Made by a program: the position numbers and the translations under genes
Notes under the pieces: model-generated
The model's database searches: none
The model's input: only the letters and a program-made list of their open reading frames with translations
What the model was told of the DNA's origin: nothing
Assembly (NCBI GenBank): GCA_903889795.1
Contig: CAISYW010000112.1
Coordinates: forward strand, 1 to 9,173
Direction of reading: 5' to 3'
Length of the DNA: 9,173 nucleotides
Source of the DNA: an uncultured Chlamydiae bacterium
GTDB taxonomy: Bacteria; Chlamydiota; Chlamydiia; Chlamydiales; SM23-39
Shown: positions 1 through 5,889 of the stretch, one piece after another
Layout of the letters: each line of letters opens with the position of its first letter
Numbering within the stretch: position 1 is the stretch's first letter

Positions 1-230
1 CAGTTTTCCACCGCCTCCGACTGTACGATTGCTCCTCCCGGACTCTCTCTTTCAACCACAACTGGATGAAATCCGGCGCGAGACAGATAAATCGCAGCGG
101 TTCCACCACCCACACCGCCGCCGATGATCACACAATCGACCTTCTCTTCCTTACTATCCGGCTGTACGGCAAAGACATTCATCACACTTGCAATTACAAA
201 GAAAAAACCGGAAAAAAGCTTTGAAAACAT
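1..230 (-). CDS. Exported thioredoxin-reductase-like FAD/NAD(P)-binding oxidoreductase (N-terminal part)
   Basis: Only the first 76 codons lie in the window; the gene runs off the left edge. Residues 1-21 look like a Sec signal peptide: a Lys near the start, a hydrophobic core FFFVIASVMNVF, and a probable cut after NVFA. A Rossmann FAD-binding strand follows (VDCVIIGGGVGGGTAAIYL, residues 31-49) with GxGxxG at G37, G39 and G42 and a ribose-binding Glu at E60 (PVVVE). PGGAIVQSEAVEN (64-76) matches the PGGQLxxxxEVEN stretch of thioredoxin reductases, so TrxR-like is the best family call; a related FAD oxidoreductase is possible. A signal peptide on this family is unusual. The start at 230 is favoured by an AGG about 9 bases upstream and by the promoter at 258-286. 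The redox-active CxxC would lie beyond the window, so catalytic type cannot be confirmed. Confidence 0.8.
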   Translation of the reverse strand, partial: MFSKLFSGFFFVIASVMNVFAVQPDSKEEKVDCVIIGGGVGGGTAAIYLSRAGFHPVVVERESPGGAIVQSEAVEN

Positions 231-241
231 TTCTTAACCTG

Positions 242-270
242 TTGATTTAAAAGAATTATTAAAACAAAAT
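242..270 (+). promoter_or_regulatory. Possible weak promoter for the sulfatase-fold gene
   Basis: TTGATT (242-247), 17 bases, then CAAAAT (265-270); each hexamer matches consensus at 4 of 6 positions. It overlaps the stronger divergent promoter on the other strand, so the two could interfere. Predicted start is near 277, leaving a leader of about 50 bases. No strong Shine-Dalgarno is visible before the ATG at 330; the nearest purine-rich run is AGTAGAG, about 9 bases upstream. Confidence 0.3.
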
Positions 271-286
271 TTGTCATTTATGTCAA
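258..286 (-). promoter_or_regulatory. Near-consensus sigma-70-type promoter for the oxidoreductase
   Basis: Read on the minus strand: TTGACA (281-286, perfect -35), a 17-base spacer (264-280), then TTTAAT (258-263, 5 of 6 matches to TATAAT). Predicted transcription start is near 251, giving a leader of about 20 bases before the ATG at 230. This is inference from consensus only. Confidence 0.6.
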
Positions 287-329
287 TGATGCTTGTCGAA
301 AGAAACATGATCCAGTAGAGTAACAATTT

Positions 330-2213
330 ATGAAAAAAAACGGATCTGAGATCAACTATCTTTACTTTAGCTTTCTGTTTCTTTTTTTAATTGCGCTCAC
401 CTTTTCACATTTTTTACGGATGAGCACACCGATTTGGGGTATGCCTTTATTTTTTTTACTTTACGCATTGGGACAAGCGCTGCTGGAAGTTTTTTGCTTC
501 ATGCTCCTTGGCTATGCGCTGCATCGCTGGACGCCTCTTTGGACCTTCAAATTATATATTGGCCTCTCCTTTGCGCTTCTCTTGGCCCACTTCACCAATT
601 ATACATTGGTCCGGCTGATGGATGTCTCAATCTCATATTTCTTTAAATTCTTTTTCGGTTGCGGGCTTGACCATTTTCGCGTTGCCTTTTCAGCGATGAA
701 CATGAATTCAACGATGATCGCCATCATCATTAGCGCCATCATTCTCGTGCCGCTGCTGGGAATCGGTTTTTATTGGCTAACCCACAAAATGTCGATTAAA
801 AAACCGCTCATGCTCACGCAAAAACAAATTCTCGCCGGCGTCGCGGCATTAAGCCTGATTCTATTGACGCTCGACATCATTGCAAAACCCTATTTATCCA
901 GCGGAATGTACAATAAATACAAAAAGACGCTTCCTCTGGGATCGACCTTCCTCTCCCCAACGCTCCGACATCTTTCATTGCCATCGACAATCTCTCATTC
1001 GCGAAAGGAAAACGAGCTGCAGCAAATCCTCGCTCAAGATTCCTTTCTTTGTCCAAGCCGTCCCAATATCTACCTATTCGTCGTGGAAGCGCTGCGCTGC
1101 GATTTTATTAATTCACAAACATCTCCGAACATCTCCGCATTTGCCGAACAAAATCTCGCTCCCTCATCCGCTTTTTCCAACGCAAACACGACCCATCTAT
1201 CCTGGTTTTCCATTTTTCACTCCAATTATCCCTTCAATTGGACCGAAGTGCGCAATGAATGGACGCATGGCAGCGTTCCTCTTCAAATTTTAAAAAAAAT
1301 GGGCTACCGAATCCGCGTCTATTCTGGTGCAGACCTATCCTATTTCAACATGGATCAAGTGGTCTTTGGGCAAAATCGACAGCTCGCCGATTCTGTCAGT
1401 GAATTTTCCACGCAAAGAGAGCTCAATCCTTGCGATCGGGATCAACTCGCCATCGAAGCTCTGACTGAAGCTGCCATAAAAGAGCGCGAAGGGACGGTTT
1501 TTATCCTATTTCTCGATTCAACCCATTCGGAATATAGCGCGCCCAGGGGCTTTTCCCACCCTTTTCAGCCTGAATCCGCTTCAATCGACTACCTTGCAAT
1601 TTCACAATCTTCCCAGGACCTCGATCTTTTAAAAAATCGCTACCGCAACTCAATTTATTGGGTCGATCATCTCGTTGGTACTTTTTTTAAAAAACTACAA
1701 GAGGAGCGCCTTTATAATGAATCATTGATCGTTTTCACCGGCGATCATGGAGAAGAATTTTTCGAAGACGGGGCTCTCTTTCATGGAACGCATATCAACG
1801 CTTGGCAAACGAAAATTCCGCTTTTTTTTAAAATCCCGCTCTCTCACCCAAAATTAACCTCTCCGCTTTCGACCCATCTCGACATCTTCCCGACACTACT
1901 GCACATGTTAACCGGACGATCGCAATGGGATAACTACTTCGACGGCCAATCGCTCTTTGCACCCGATCGATGGCCATACGCCCTCTGTGTACAGCATAAT
2001 GGTCCCGATGTTCCTTATGAATTTTCCCTAAGCACCGGACAAAATAAACTATACGCTCGTTTTCTCAATCCGCCGTTCATCCATTCGATTCCCGGCATTG
2101 AGCTACTCTCTTTGTATACAACGGATGGGAACGAAATGGAACCAACAGAAGAGATCGTCCAAGCCCATTTTTCGAAAGCATTCGATCCTTTAATTTTTCG
2201 TAGTAGTCCTTAA
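330..2213 (+). CDS. Inner-membrane sulfatase/alkaline-phosphatase-fold enzyme (YejM/LtaS/EptA-like)
   Basis: 627 aa. The N-terminal ~190 residues hold about five membrane spans (roughly 11-30, 37-62, 72-92, 128-150, 167-186), and the rest is a periplasmic catalytic domain. NIYLFVVEALRCDF (246-259) begins the fold and places E253 where LtaS and EptA have their metal-binding Glu. ANTTHLSWFSIF (285-296) carries the likely nucleophile Thr (T287 or T288). FTGDHGEEF (469-477) supplies D472 and H473, and FHGTHINAW (484-492) gives H485 and H488. The NSIYWVDHLVG stretch (440-450) is also typical. All four classical metal/nucleophile positions seem present, so an active phosphoethanolamine- or phosphoglycerol-type transferase, or a hydrolase, is plausible; the overall plan also resembles YejM/PbgA. 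Substrate cannot be told from sequence. The last codons (SSP-stop) lie inside the palindromic element at 2201-2376, so the native C-terminus was probably altered. Confidence 0.85.
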   Translation: MKKNGSEINYLYFSFLFLFLIALTFSHFLRMSTPIWGMPLFFLLYALGQALLEVFCFMLLGYALHRWTPLWTFKLYIGLSFALLLAHFTNYTLVRLMDVSISYFFKFFFGCGLDHFRVAFSAMNMNSTMIAIIISAIILVPLLGIGFYWLTHKMSIKKPLMLTQKQILAGVAALSLILLTLDIIAKPYLSSGMYNKYKKTLPLGSTFLSPTLRHLSLPSTISHSRKENELQQILAQDSFLCPSRPNIYLFVVEALRCDFINSQTSPNISAFAEQNLAPSSAFSNANTTHLSWFSIFHSNYPFNWTEVRNEWTHGSVPLQILKKMGYRIRVYSGADLSYFNMDQVVFGQNRQLADSVSEFSTQRELNPCDRDQLAIEALTEAAIKEREGTVFILFLDSTHSEYSAPRGFSHPFQPESASIDYLAISQSSQDLDLLKNRYRNSIYWVDHLVGTFFKKLQEERLYNESLIVFTGDHGEEFFEDGALFHGTHINAWQTKIPLFFKIPLSHPKLTSPLSTHLDIFPTLLHMLTGRSQWDNYFDGQSLFAPDRWPYALCVQHNGPDVPYEFSLSTGQNKLYARFLNPPFIHSIPGIELLSLYTTDGNEMEPTEEIVQAHFSKAFDPLIFRSSP

Positions 2214-2376
2214 CAAAAATTCTTAGAATAATTTCGGCGTCAAAGCCCGTATAATCGACGATCGCAAGTTAATTCGTATTAAATTAATACGGATAAACTT
2301 GCGAAGCCTGCGGTCGTCGATTCTACGGAGCTTTCACGCTAGAAATTATCGCAAGAATTTTCGTTAAGGACTACTA
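2201..2376. mobile_element. 176-bp palindromic MITE-like element with TA ends
   Basis: The left arm (2201-2282) and the reverse complement of the right arm (2284-2376) match over nearly their whole length: about 73 of 82 left-arm bases pair, with two single-base gaps and one gap of 9 bases (right arm only). The outer arms share TAGTAGTCCTTAAC exactly. The centre is the perfect 17-bp palindrome CGTATTAAATTAATACG at 2275-2291. The ends read TAGTAGTCC...GGACTACTA, consistent with a TA target duplication as made by IS630/Tc1-mariner-type transposases. There is no coding capacity, so any movement would need a transposase elsewhere. It sits exactly between two convergent genes and provides the final codons and stop of both. 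As RNA, either strand would fold into one long hairpin, so it may also end transcription in both directions. Family assignment is inference; copy number is unknown. Confidence 0.75.
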
Positions 2377-3020
2377 GCTCGCCAAAGTAAATCTTTTGCA
2401 AACAGCCGATTTAAACCGACAGGCATCGATGGCGAAACCCTTAAGAAGGGCAAAATCTTGCCCTGAATGGGGATGATCTCGACATTTGAAAATCGTTTGG
2501 AAAGGAGCCGATCAAGCGTCTGATACGAAAACATTCTCACATGCGTCGGATCATTCTCAAAATCATTGCCGAATAAAAATTTCATCCTGTTTCTCATCCG
2601 AAACGCGTTCGGAACGGAGCCGATAAAAACCCCTTTAGGACACAAAGAAGCGCACACACGATCTAAAAACCCTTCCATGGAATAGAGATGTTCCAAAATC
2701 TCGCAAGCCACGATTGCGTCAAAGGATTTCTCTTCAAATGGCCACTCTGAATTGAGATCGACCCACCTTGTCTCAATTCCCAAATTTTTATGAGCCAATG
2801 CAAGCGCCTTACGATCGATATCAACGCCGATCACTTCGTTCGCCTTTGCATAAAAACGGGTCAGCATGCCATCGCGGCATCCCAAATCAAGAACCTTTTT
2901 CCCGGTTCCAATCCATTGCTGTAAGTAAGGGCCTCTGACACCATGGCAAAACAAATATCCATAGCGCTTTCCCCTTTCATGATGCTCTTGGTATTGAGCC
3001 TCGAGTTTGTCTTTGTTCAT
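2364..3020 (-). CDS. Class I SAM-dependent methyltransferase
   Basis: 218 aa, soluble, with no signal or membrane span. A Rossmann methyltransferase core is clear: motif I VLDLGCRDG (43-51), the acidic ribose-binding residue in GVDIDR (65-70), FDAIVACEILEHL (100-112) as motif II with the EHL of the Methyltransf_11/UbiG-like families, and LCPKG (127-131) before strand 5. The following SVPNAFRMRNRMKFLFGND resembles methyltransferases found with glycan or lipid biosynthesis genes, but the substrate is not evident. The ATG at 3020 has an AGG about 7 bases upstream. It is downstream of the coiled-coil gene on the same strand, but a terminator separates them, so it is probably transcribed alone; no convincing promoter was seen in 3021-3126. 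The final residues SSP and the stop codon come from the palindromic element. Confidence 0.85.
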   Translation of the reverse strand: MNKDKLEAQYQEHHERGKRYGYLFCHGVRGPYLQQWIGTGKKVLDLGCRDGMLTRFYAKANEVIGVDIDRKALALAHKNLGIETRWVDLNSEWPFEEKSFDAIVACEILEHLYSMEGFLDRVCASLCPKGVFIGSVPNAFRMRNRMKFLFGNDFENDPTHVRMFSYQTLDRLLSKRFSNVEIIPIQGKILPFLRVSPSMPVGLNRLFAKDLLWRASSP

Positions 3021-3127
3021 TTGTGCCTACAAGAAAATGAAAAAAAACAATAATCACAGCTCTTATTTTTTTTTGCCCGTTCTTTTGTAGGTTCAAGAGC
3101 AGTAGATAAGTATTTTGGATGGATTCA

Positions 3128-3162
3128 AAAAAGGCGCTTCCTTTAGAGGGAAACGCCTTTTT
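3128..3162 (-). terminator. Rho-independent terminator of the coiled-coil gene
   Basis: Arms 3128-3141 (AAAAAGGCGCTTCC) and 3149-3162 (GGAAACGCCTTTTT) pair with a single C-A mismatch around a loop of about 7 bases. On the minus strand the stem is followed by a run of T. It begins 13 bases past the stop of the 3175-4155 gene and isolates the methyltransferase. The flanking A and T runs would also let it work on the plus strand. Confidence 0.8.
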
Positions 3163-3174
3163 CAATGGGCAGCC

Positions 3175-4155
3175 TTAGGAATTCTGTGCAGGTAGTGGAA
3201 TCGAAGCAAATTTTCTAAATTCGGTAACGATCGATTGCGGAACACGTGAATTCATTTTGATAAAGTCATTGATAAACGGCTCTGCCCAAGCCCTCAATTC
3301 GCCAAAAGTCGAATGAGAATCCTGGCTCATCGATTGAAGCTTTGCACTCAGCTCCTTCAAAAGAAGCACGCCTTCTTGTAAAGGCTCGATTTCCTTCGTA
3401 TAGGTAGCTGATATATAGCCTTTTAAAGTTTCATTCGATCCTTTTAAATGGCTATTTTCATGAATCAAGCGATGATTTTCCAGCTCTCTATCGCGTCTGG
3501 CTTGTTCGTATTTATTACTCGCGTTTTTATATTCCCCTATTAGATTGTTCGAAGCCCCATTGCAGAGCTCCTCGATGGCGTTCTGATCGGAATCGATCGG
3601 CGAGCTGTCTGCATTTTTCAATCCATATTTCTTGATCAACCAAGCCCAATCTTCTGTGCGGTCGGCTGCGCTAGCATATGAATAATCAATAGCGACTTGC
3701 TCTGCTCGGCCCGTCCAATAATCACGGTTTTTCTTGTCGAAAACCATGTCGATATTGTTTTGCTTCATTTTGCTTTCACTCGAAGCTATGGCCGTTTTGT
3801 TTTTTTCGATCCGATCTTCCCAAAAGTTAATTTTTTTCTGAAAGTTCTGAATCTTAGCAACTTCATCATGGATCAGCAAACCCACGTCATTTATCAAAGG
3901 TTCGATTGCGTTTGTTGAACCGATGATGCGATCGGAATTCAAAGGCAAAAACCCCTGTGGATCGACTAAATAGGATTGAGGAACTTCCCCGAGAAAATAA
4001 CTCTGTCCATCAAGGGACTCTTCAATTTGATTTAGTGATTGAACCACATTTTTCTCTTCTTGTTCAGAGAGAACGGCCATTGGATCAAAATGGCTTATCT
4101 CCTGTGAAGAGTTCTCTTCGTTTTGAAACGATGAAGACTCTGGTATGTCTGACAT
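3175..4155 (-). CDS. Unrecognised soluble coiled-coil protein
   Basis: 326 aa; I do not recognise the family. The N-terminus (1-50) is rich in Ser, Glu and Gln and looks disordered, with no Sec signal peptide or membrane span. Two stretches are strongly helical and probably coiled coil: about 95-135 (HDEVAKIQNFQKKINFWEDR onward) and about 203-275 (from NLIGEYKNASNKYEQARRD through LLLKELSAKLQSM). Between them is an aromatic-rich part, DRTEDWAWLIKKYGL (165-179). There is one cysteine (C198). The start at 4155 is secure: AGGAGG lies 6 bases upstream (4162-4167), the best ribosome binding site in the window. A terminator follows at 3128-3162, so it is a single-gene unit. A Ser-rich unstructured start plus coiled coils fits many type III secreted chlamydial proteins, but also structural cytoplasmic proteins; this is only a possibility. 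Confidence 0.75.
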   Translation of the reverse strand: MSDIPESSSFQNEENSSQEISHFDPMAVLSEQEEKNVVQSLNQIEESLDGQSYFLGEVPQSYLVDPQGFLPLNSDRIIGSTNAIEPLINDVGLLIHDEVAKIQNFQKKINFWEDRIEKNKTAIASSESKMKQNNIDMVFDKKNRDYWTGRAEQVAIDYSYASAADRTEDWAWLIKKYGLKNADSSPIDSDQNAIEELCNGASNNLIGEYKNASNKYEQARRDRELENHRLIHENSHLKGSNETLKGYISATYTKEIEPLQEGVLLLKELSAKLQSMSQDSHSTFGELRAWAEPFINDFIKMNSRVPQSIVTEFRKFASIPLPAQNS

Positions 4156-4225
4156 TTATTTCCTCCTCAATTTCGCCTGGCGAGCAATAACGAGAGCTAC
4201 CCTAAATGGATAACGTCCCCAAAGC

Positions 4226-4285
4226 TTAGTTTTAATAATAAGTAATTAAAATGCAAGTTTTAATTTAAAACTGAAGTAAAACTAA
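4226..4285. repeat. Cluster of direct and inverted AGTTTTA repeats
   Basis: TTAGTTTTA (4226-4234) is the exact inverse of TAAAACTAA (4277-4285). Between them is the perfect palindrome AGTTTTAA-T-TTAAAACT (4256-4272). Four copies of the AGTTTTA or TAAAACT core thus fall in 60 bases, in both orientations, over the candidate promoter of the coiled-coil gene. This could be a regulator-binding region; AT-rich composition makes chance a real alternative. Confidence 0.45.
4235..4263 (-). promoter_or_regulatory. Candidate promoter of the coiled-coil gene
   Basis: On the minus strand: TTAAAA (4258-4263, 4 of 6 to TTGACA), 17 bases, then TATTAT (4235-4240, 5 of 6 to TATAAT). The predicted start near 4228 gives a leader of about 72 bases. 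It lies inside the cluster of AGTTTTA repeats. Confidence 0.4.
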
Positions 4286-4416
4286 ACAAAACAACAACTT
4301 GCGATGTAATAAATAACAACTAATAAGAAAACTCAAGGTGCTCCACATTTTCAGAAAGCAAAATCACACACTCAGCAAAAAATCATGGAGACTCAAGATA
4401 TTTATCTGTAGTGTCT

Positions 4417-4422
4417 TATAAT
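4417..4422 (+). promoter_or_regulatory. Perfect TATAAT box upstream of the first MOMP-like gene
   Basis: TATAAT at 4417-4422 is a perfect -10 hexamer. The -35 partner is poor: TCAAGA at 4393-4398, spacer 18, 3 of 6. If used, transcription would start near 4429 and the leader would be about 100 bases. Confidence 0.35.
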
Positions 4423-4472
4423 AAATTTTTACAAACATCGTATTCAAATATTTCGGAAATGGTAGCAAAAAA

Positions 4473-4501
4473 TTCACACATATCGTAAATTGTATTTTAT
4501 T
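4473..4501 (+). promoter_or_regulatory. Alternative promoter of the first MOMP-like gene
   Basis: TTCACA (4473-4478, 5 of 6 to TTGACA), 17 bases, then TTTATT (4496-4501, 4 of 6). The predicted start near 4508 gives a short leader of about 24 bases. It could act with, or instead of, the TATAAT box at 4417. Confidence 0.35.
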
Positions 4502-4531
4502 CAGTATGCTCTTCCAACATAGGACATGAAA

Positions 4532-5626
4532 ATGAATGTAAATTTTACCAAGCTGATAAGTTCAGCAGCAGCAGTGCTAGCAGTAGGTTCTAGCGCTTAC
4601 GCGCAACAAAAATCATGTGCGCCAACACCAGCTCCCTGTTGTTTTGAACAAGGATACGAAATTTGCAACGACAAATTTCCTGCAGCGTATAATGCTTCTG
4701 CACGAATTGATGTGCAGTGCTCATGGGATTTCTTTGCGACAGCCAGTTTCATCTATTGGCACGCCGACCAAGAATCCATGGATTTAGCTTTCCCTTATGA
4801 TGTAACAGGCTTTCCTCATCATGACGAAATCCTCGTTCAAAAGTTTGAATACAAACCAGGCTTCAAAGTTGGTTTGGGAATGGATTTTGATCATGACAAC
4901 TGGGTTGGTTTTGTTGAATATACCTGGTTTCATCAAGAAACAAGCTTAGGCACGGCTGACGCTCCTGCTGGCCGCTCATGGGCGATGACATCATGGTATA
5001 ATAATTTCTTAGACCATATTTCAACTGTCAAATCAGAATGGAAAGCAAATCTTGAGATTCTTGATGCAACACTCAGCCGTCCCTATTATCAAGGGCGCAA
5101 ACTGACAATCTTGCCATTTGCAGGATTGCGTGGTGCATGGATTCGTCAAAATTTGAGAATCGAAGCTACCTCGACTGAGCAAGGCATGACTGTCAATCCT
5201 ATCGTTTCGCACAACCGTTCGCAAAGCTGGGCCGTTGGTCCTCGTGCTGGTTTGCAAGCGCATTGGTTGCTGGGATGGGGCTTTCGTATGGAAGGTGATG
5301 TATCGGGCAGCTTGCTCTACACACGTTATACAAAAGTTTCTCACAATGAAGACACTGGAACAGGAAGCTCGCTTCAGTCTATTTCCTTCCACGATTATAA
5401 CACCCTTCGTCCAATGGCCGATATGGGCATTGGTTTTGGATGGGGAAGTTACTTCGATAGACAAAACTACCATTTTGATTTGCTCGCCACTTATGATTTC
5501 AACGTAATGTGGGGACAAAACATGATGCGTCAAGTAACTAACATTGTTAATGGTCATCTAACATCCAGCGCAGCTGGCGATCTTCATTTGCAAGGTCTGA
5601 CTGTTACAGCACGTTTTGATTTCTAA
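4532..5626 (+). CDS. MOMP-like outer membrane beta-barrel protein (first of a tandem pair)
   Basis: 364 aa from the second of two closely spaced ATGs. The ATG at 4526 is only 2 bases from the AGG at 4521-4523, while the ATG at 4532 has a normal 8-base spacing, so 4532 is chosen. Residues 1-24 are a Sec signal peptide (MNVNFTKLISSAAAV..., cut after SAYA). The mature protein has the chlamydial/Legionella MOMP-like signature ATASFIYWHADQESMDLAF (69-87), conserved blocks SRPYYQGRKLTILPFAGLR and SQSWAVGPRAG, alternating barrel strands, and a C-terminal Phe (ARFDF) used for outer-membrane insertion. All five mature cysteines (29, 36, 37, 45, 63) are near the N-terminus, consistent with the disulfide-linked envelope of Chlamydiae. 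It is a paralogue of the next gene; own promoter candidates and terminator suggest a single-gene unit. Likely a porin and structural surface protein. Confidence 0.85.
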   Translation: MNVNFTKLISSAAAVLAVGSSAYAQQKSCAPTPAPCCFEQGYEICNDKFPAAYNASARIDVQCSWDFFATASFIYWHADQESMDLAFPYDVTGFPHHDEILVQKFEYKPGFKVGLGMDFDHDNWVGFVEYTWFHQETSLGTADAPAGRSWAMTSWYNNFLDHISTVKSEWKANLEILDATLSRPYYQGRKLTILPFAGLRGAWIRQNLRIEATSTEQGMTVNPIVSHNRSQSWAVGPRAGLQAHWLLGWGFRMEGDVSGSLLYTRYTKVSHNEDTGTGSSLQSISFHDYNTLRPMADMGIGFGWGSYFDRQNYHFDLLATYDFNVMWGQNMMRQVTNIVNGHLTSSAAGDLHLQGLTVTARFDF

Positions 5627-5641
5627 TCCTTCTTATTGCTG

Positions 5642-5668
5642 GGCCGCTCGATCACGAGCGGCCTTTTT
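5642..5668 (+). terminator. Rho-independent terminator after the first MOMP-like gene
   Basis: A perfect 9-bp stem, GGCCGCTCG (5642-5650) with CGAGCGGCC (5655-5663), closes an ATCA loop and is followed by TTTTT (5664-5668). It lies 15 bases past the stop codon, so the second paralogue is expected to have its own promoter. Confidence 0.93.
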
Positions 5669-5889
5669 CATTTATCCATTTTTTAAAATTCTGATTTTTC
5701 TCTTTTCAAACTACACAGAAGTTTTTCGCACCTTTTTCTGCTTATTTTTTCCCTCAATCAATGTCTCCGCGTCAATACACAAGCTGCTTGAAAAATCGGT
5801 TTTAGGCAGTGCATGAGAATTTTGATAGAAAAAAATTTACCATCAAATTAGATTGGAATAACTATCTTCTTTCAACACAGGAAAGGAAC

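Larger units (their letters stand above)
4156..4525. other. Divergent AT-rich intergenic region
   Basis: 370 bases without a gene, between the coiled-coil gene (minus) and the first MOMP-like gene (plus). It contains the AGGAGG ribosome site of the minus gene, the AGTTTTA repeat cluster and candidate promoters for both directions. In 4290-4400 I see only AT-rich sequence without hairpins, tRNA or reading frames of note. Confidence 0.6.

Noticed and set aside
2201..2376. CRISPR-like repeat or structured RNA gene
   Set aside because: There is one palindrome with no spaced direct repeats, and the symmetry to its very ends fits a mobile palindromic element better than a folded RNA gene.
3021..3126. 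Promoter for the methyltransferase (TTGAAC and an extended TG-type -10)
   Set aside because: No pair of hexamers with correct spacing matched consensus well enough to claim a site.
2977..3165. 62-codon open frame on the minus strand upstream of the methyltransferase
   Set aside because: It begins inside the terminator hairpin at 3128-3162, overlaps the methyltransferase start, has no ribosome site and shows no recognisable protein character.
5033..5557. 174-codon open frame antisense to the first MOMP-like gene
   Set aside because: It mirrors a well-supported porin gene; the translation has no domain, and a similar antisense frame at 6526-6855 opposite the paralogue reflects shared codon pattern.
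5616..5816. 66-codon plus-strand frame after the first MOMP-like gene
   Set aside because: It runs through the strong terminator at 5642-5668, overlaps the upstream stop region and lacks a ribosome site.
5809..5889. 27-codon N-terminal extension of the second MOMP-like gene
   Set aside because: It would bury the signal peptide behind charged residues; a good ribosome site precedes the ATG at 5890 instead.
5669..5889. Promoter for the second MOMP-like gene (TTGAAA at 5788-5793)
   Set aside because: The -10 at proper spacing is poor (GCATGA or CATGAG); other combinations were no better.
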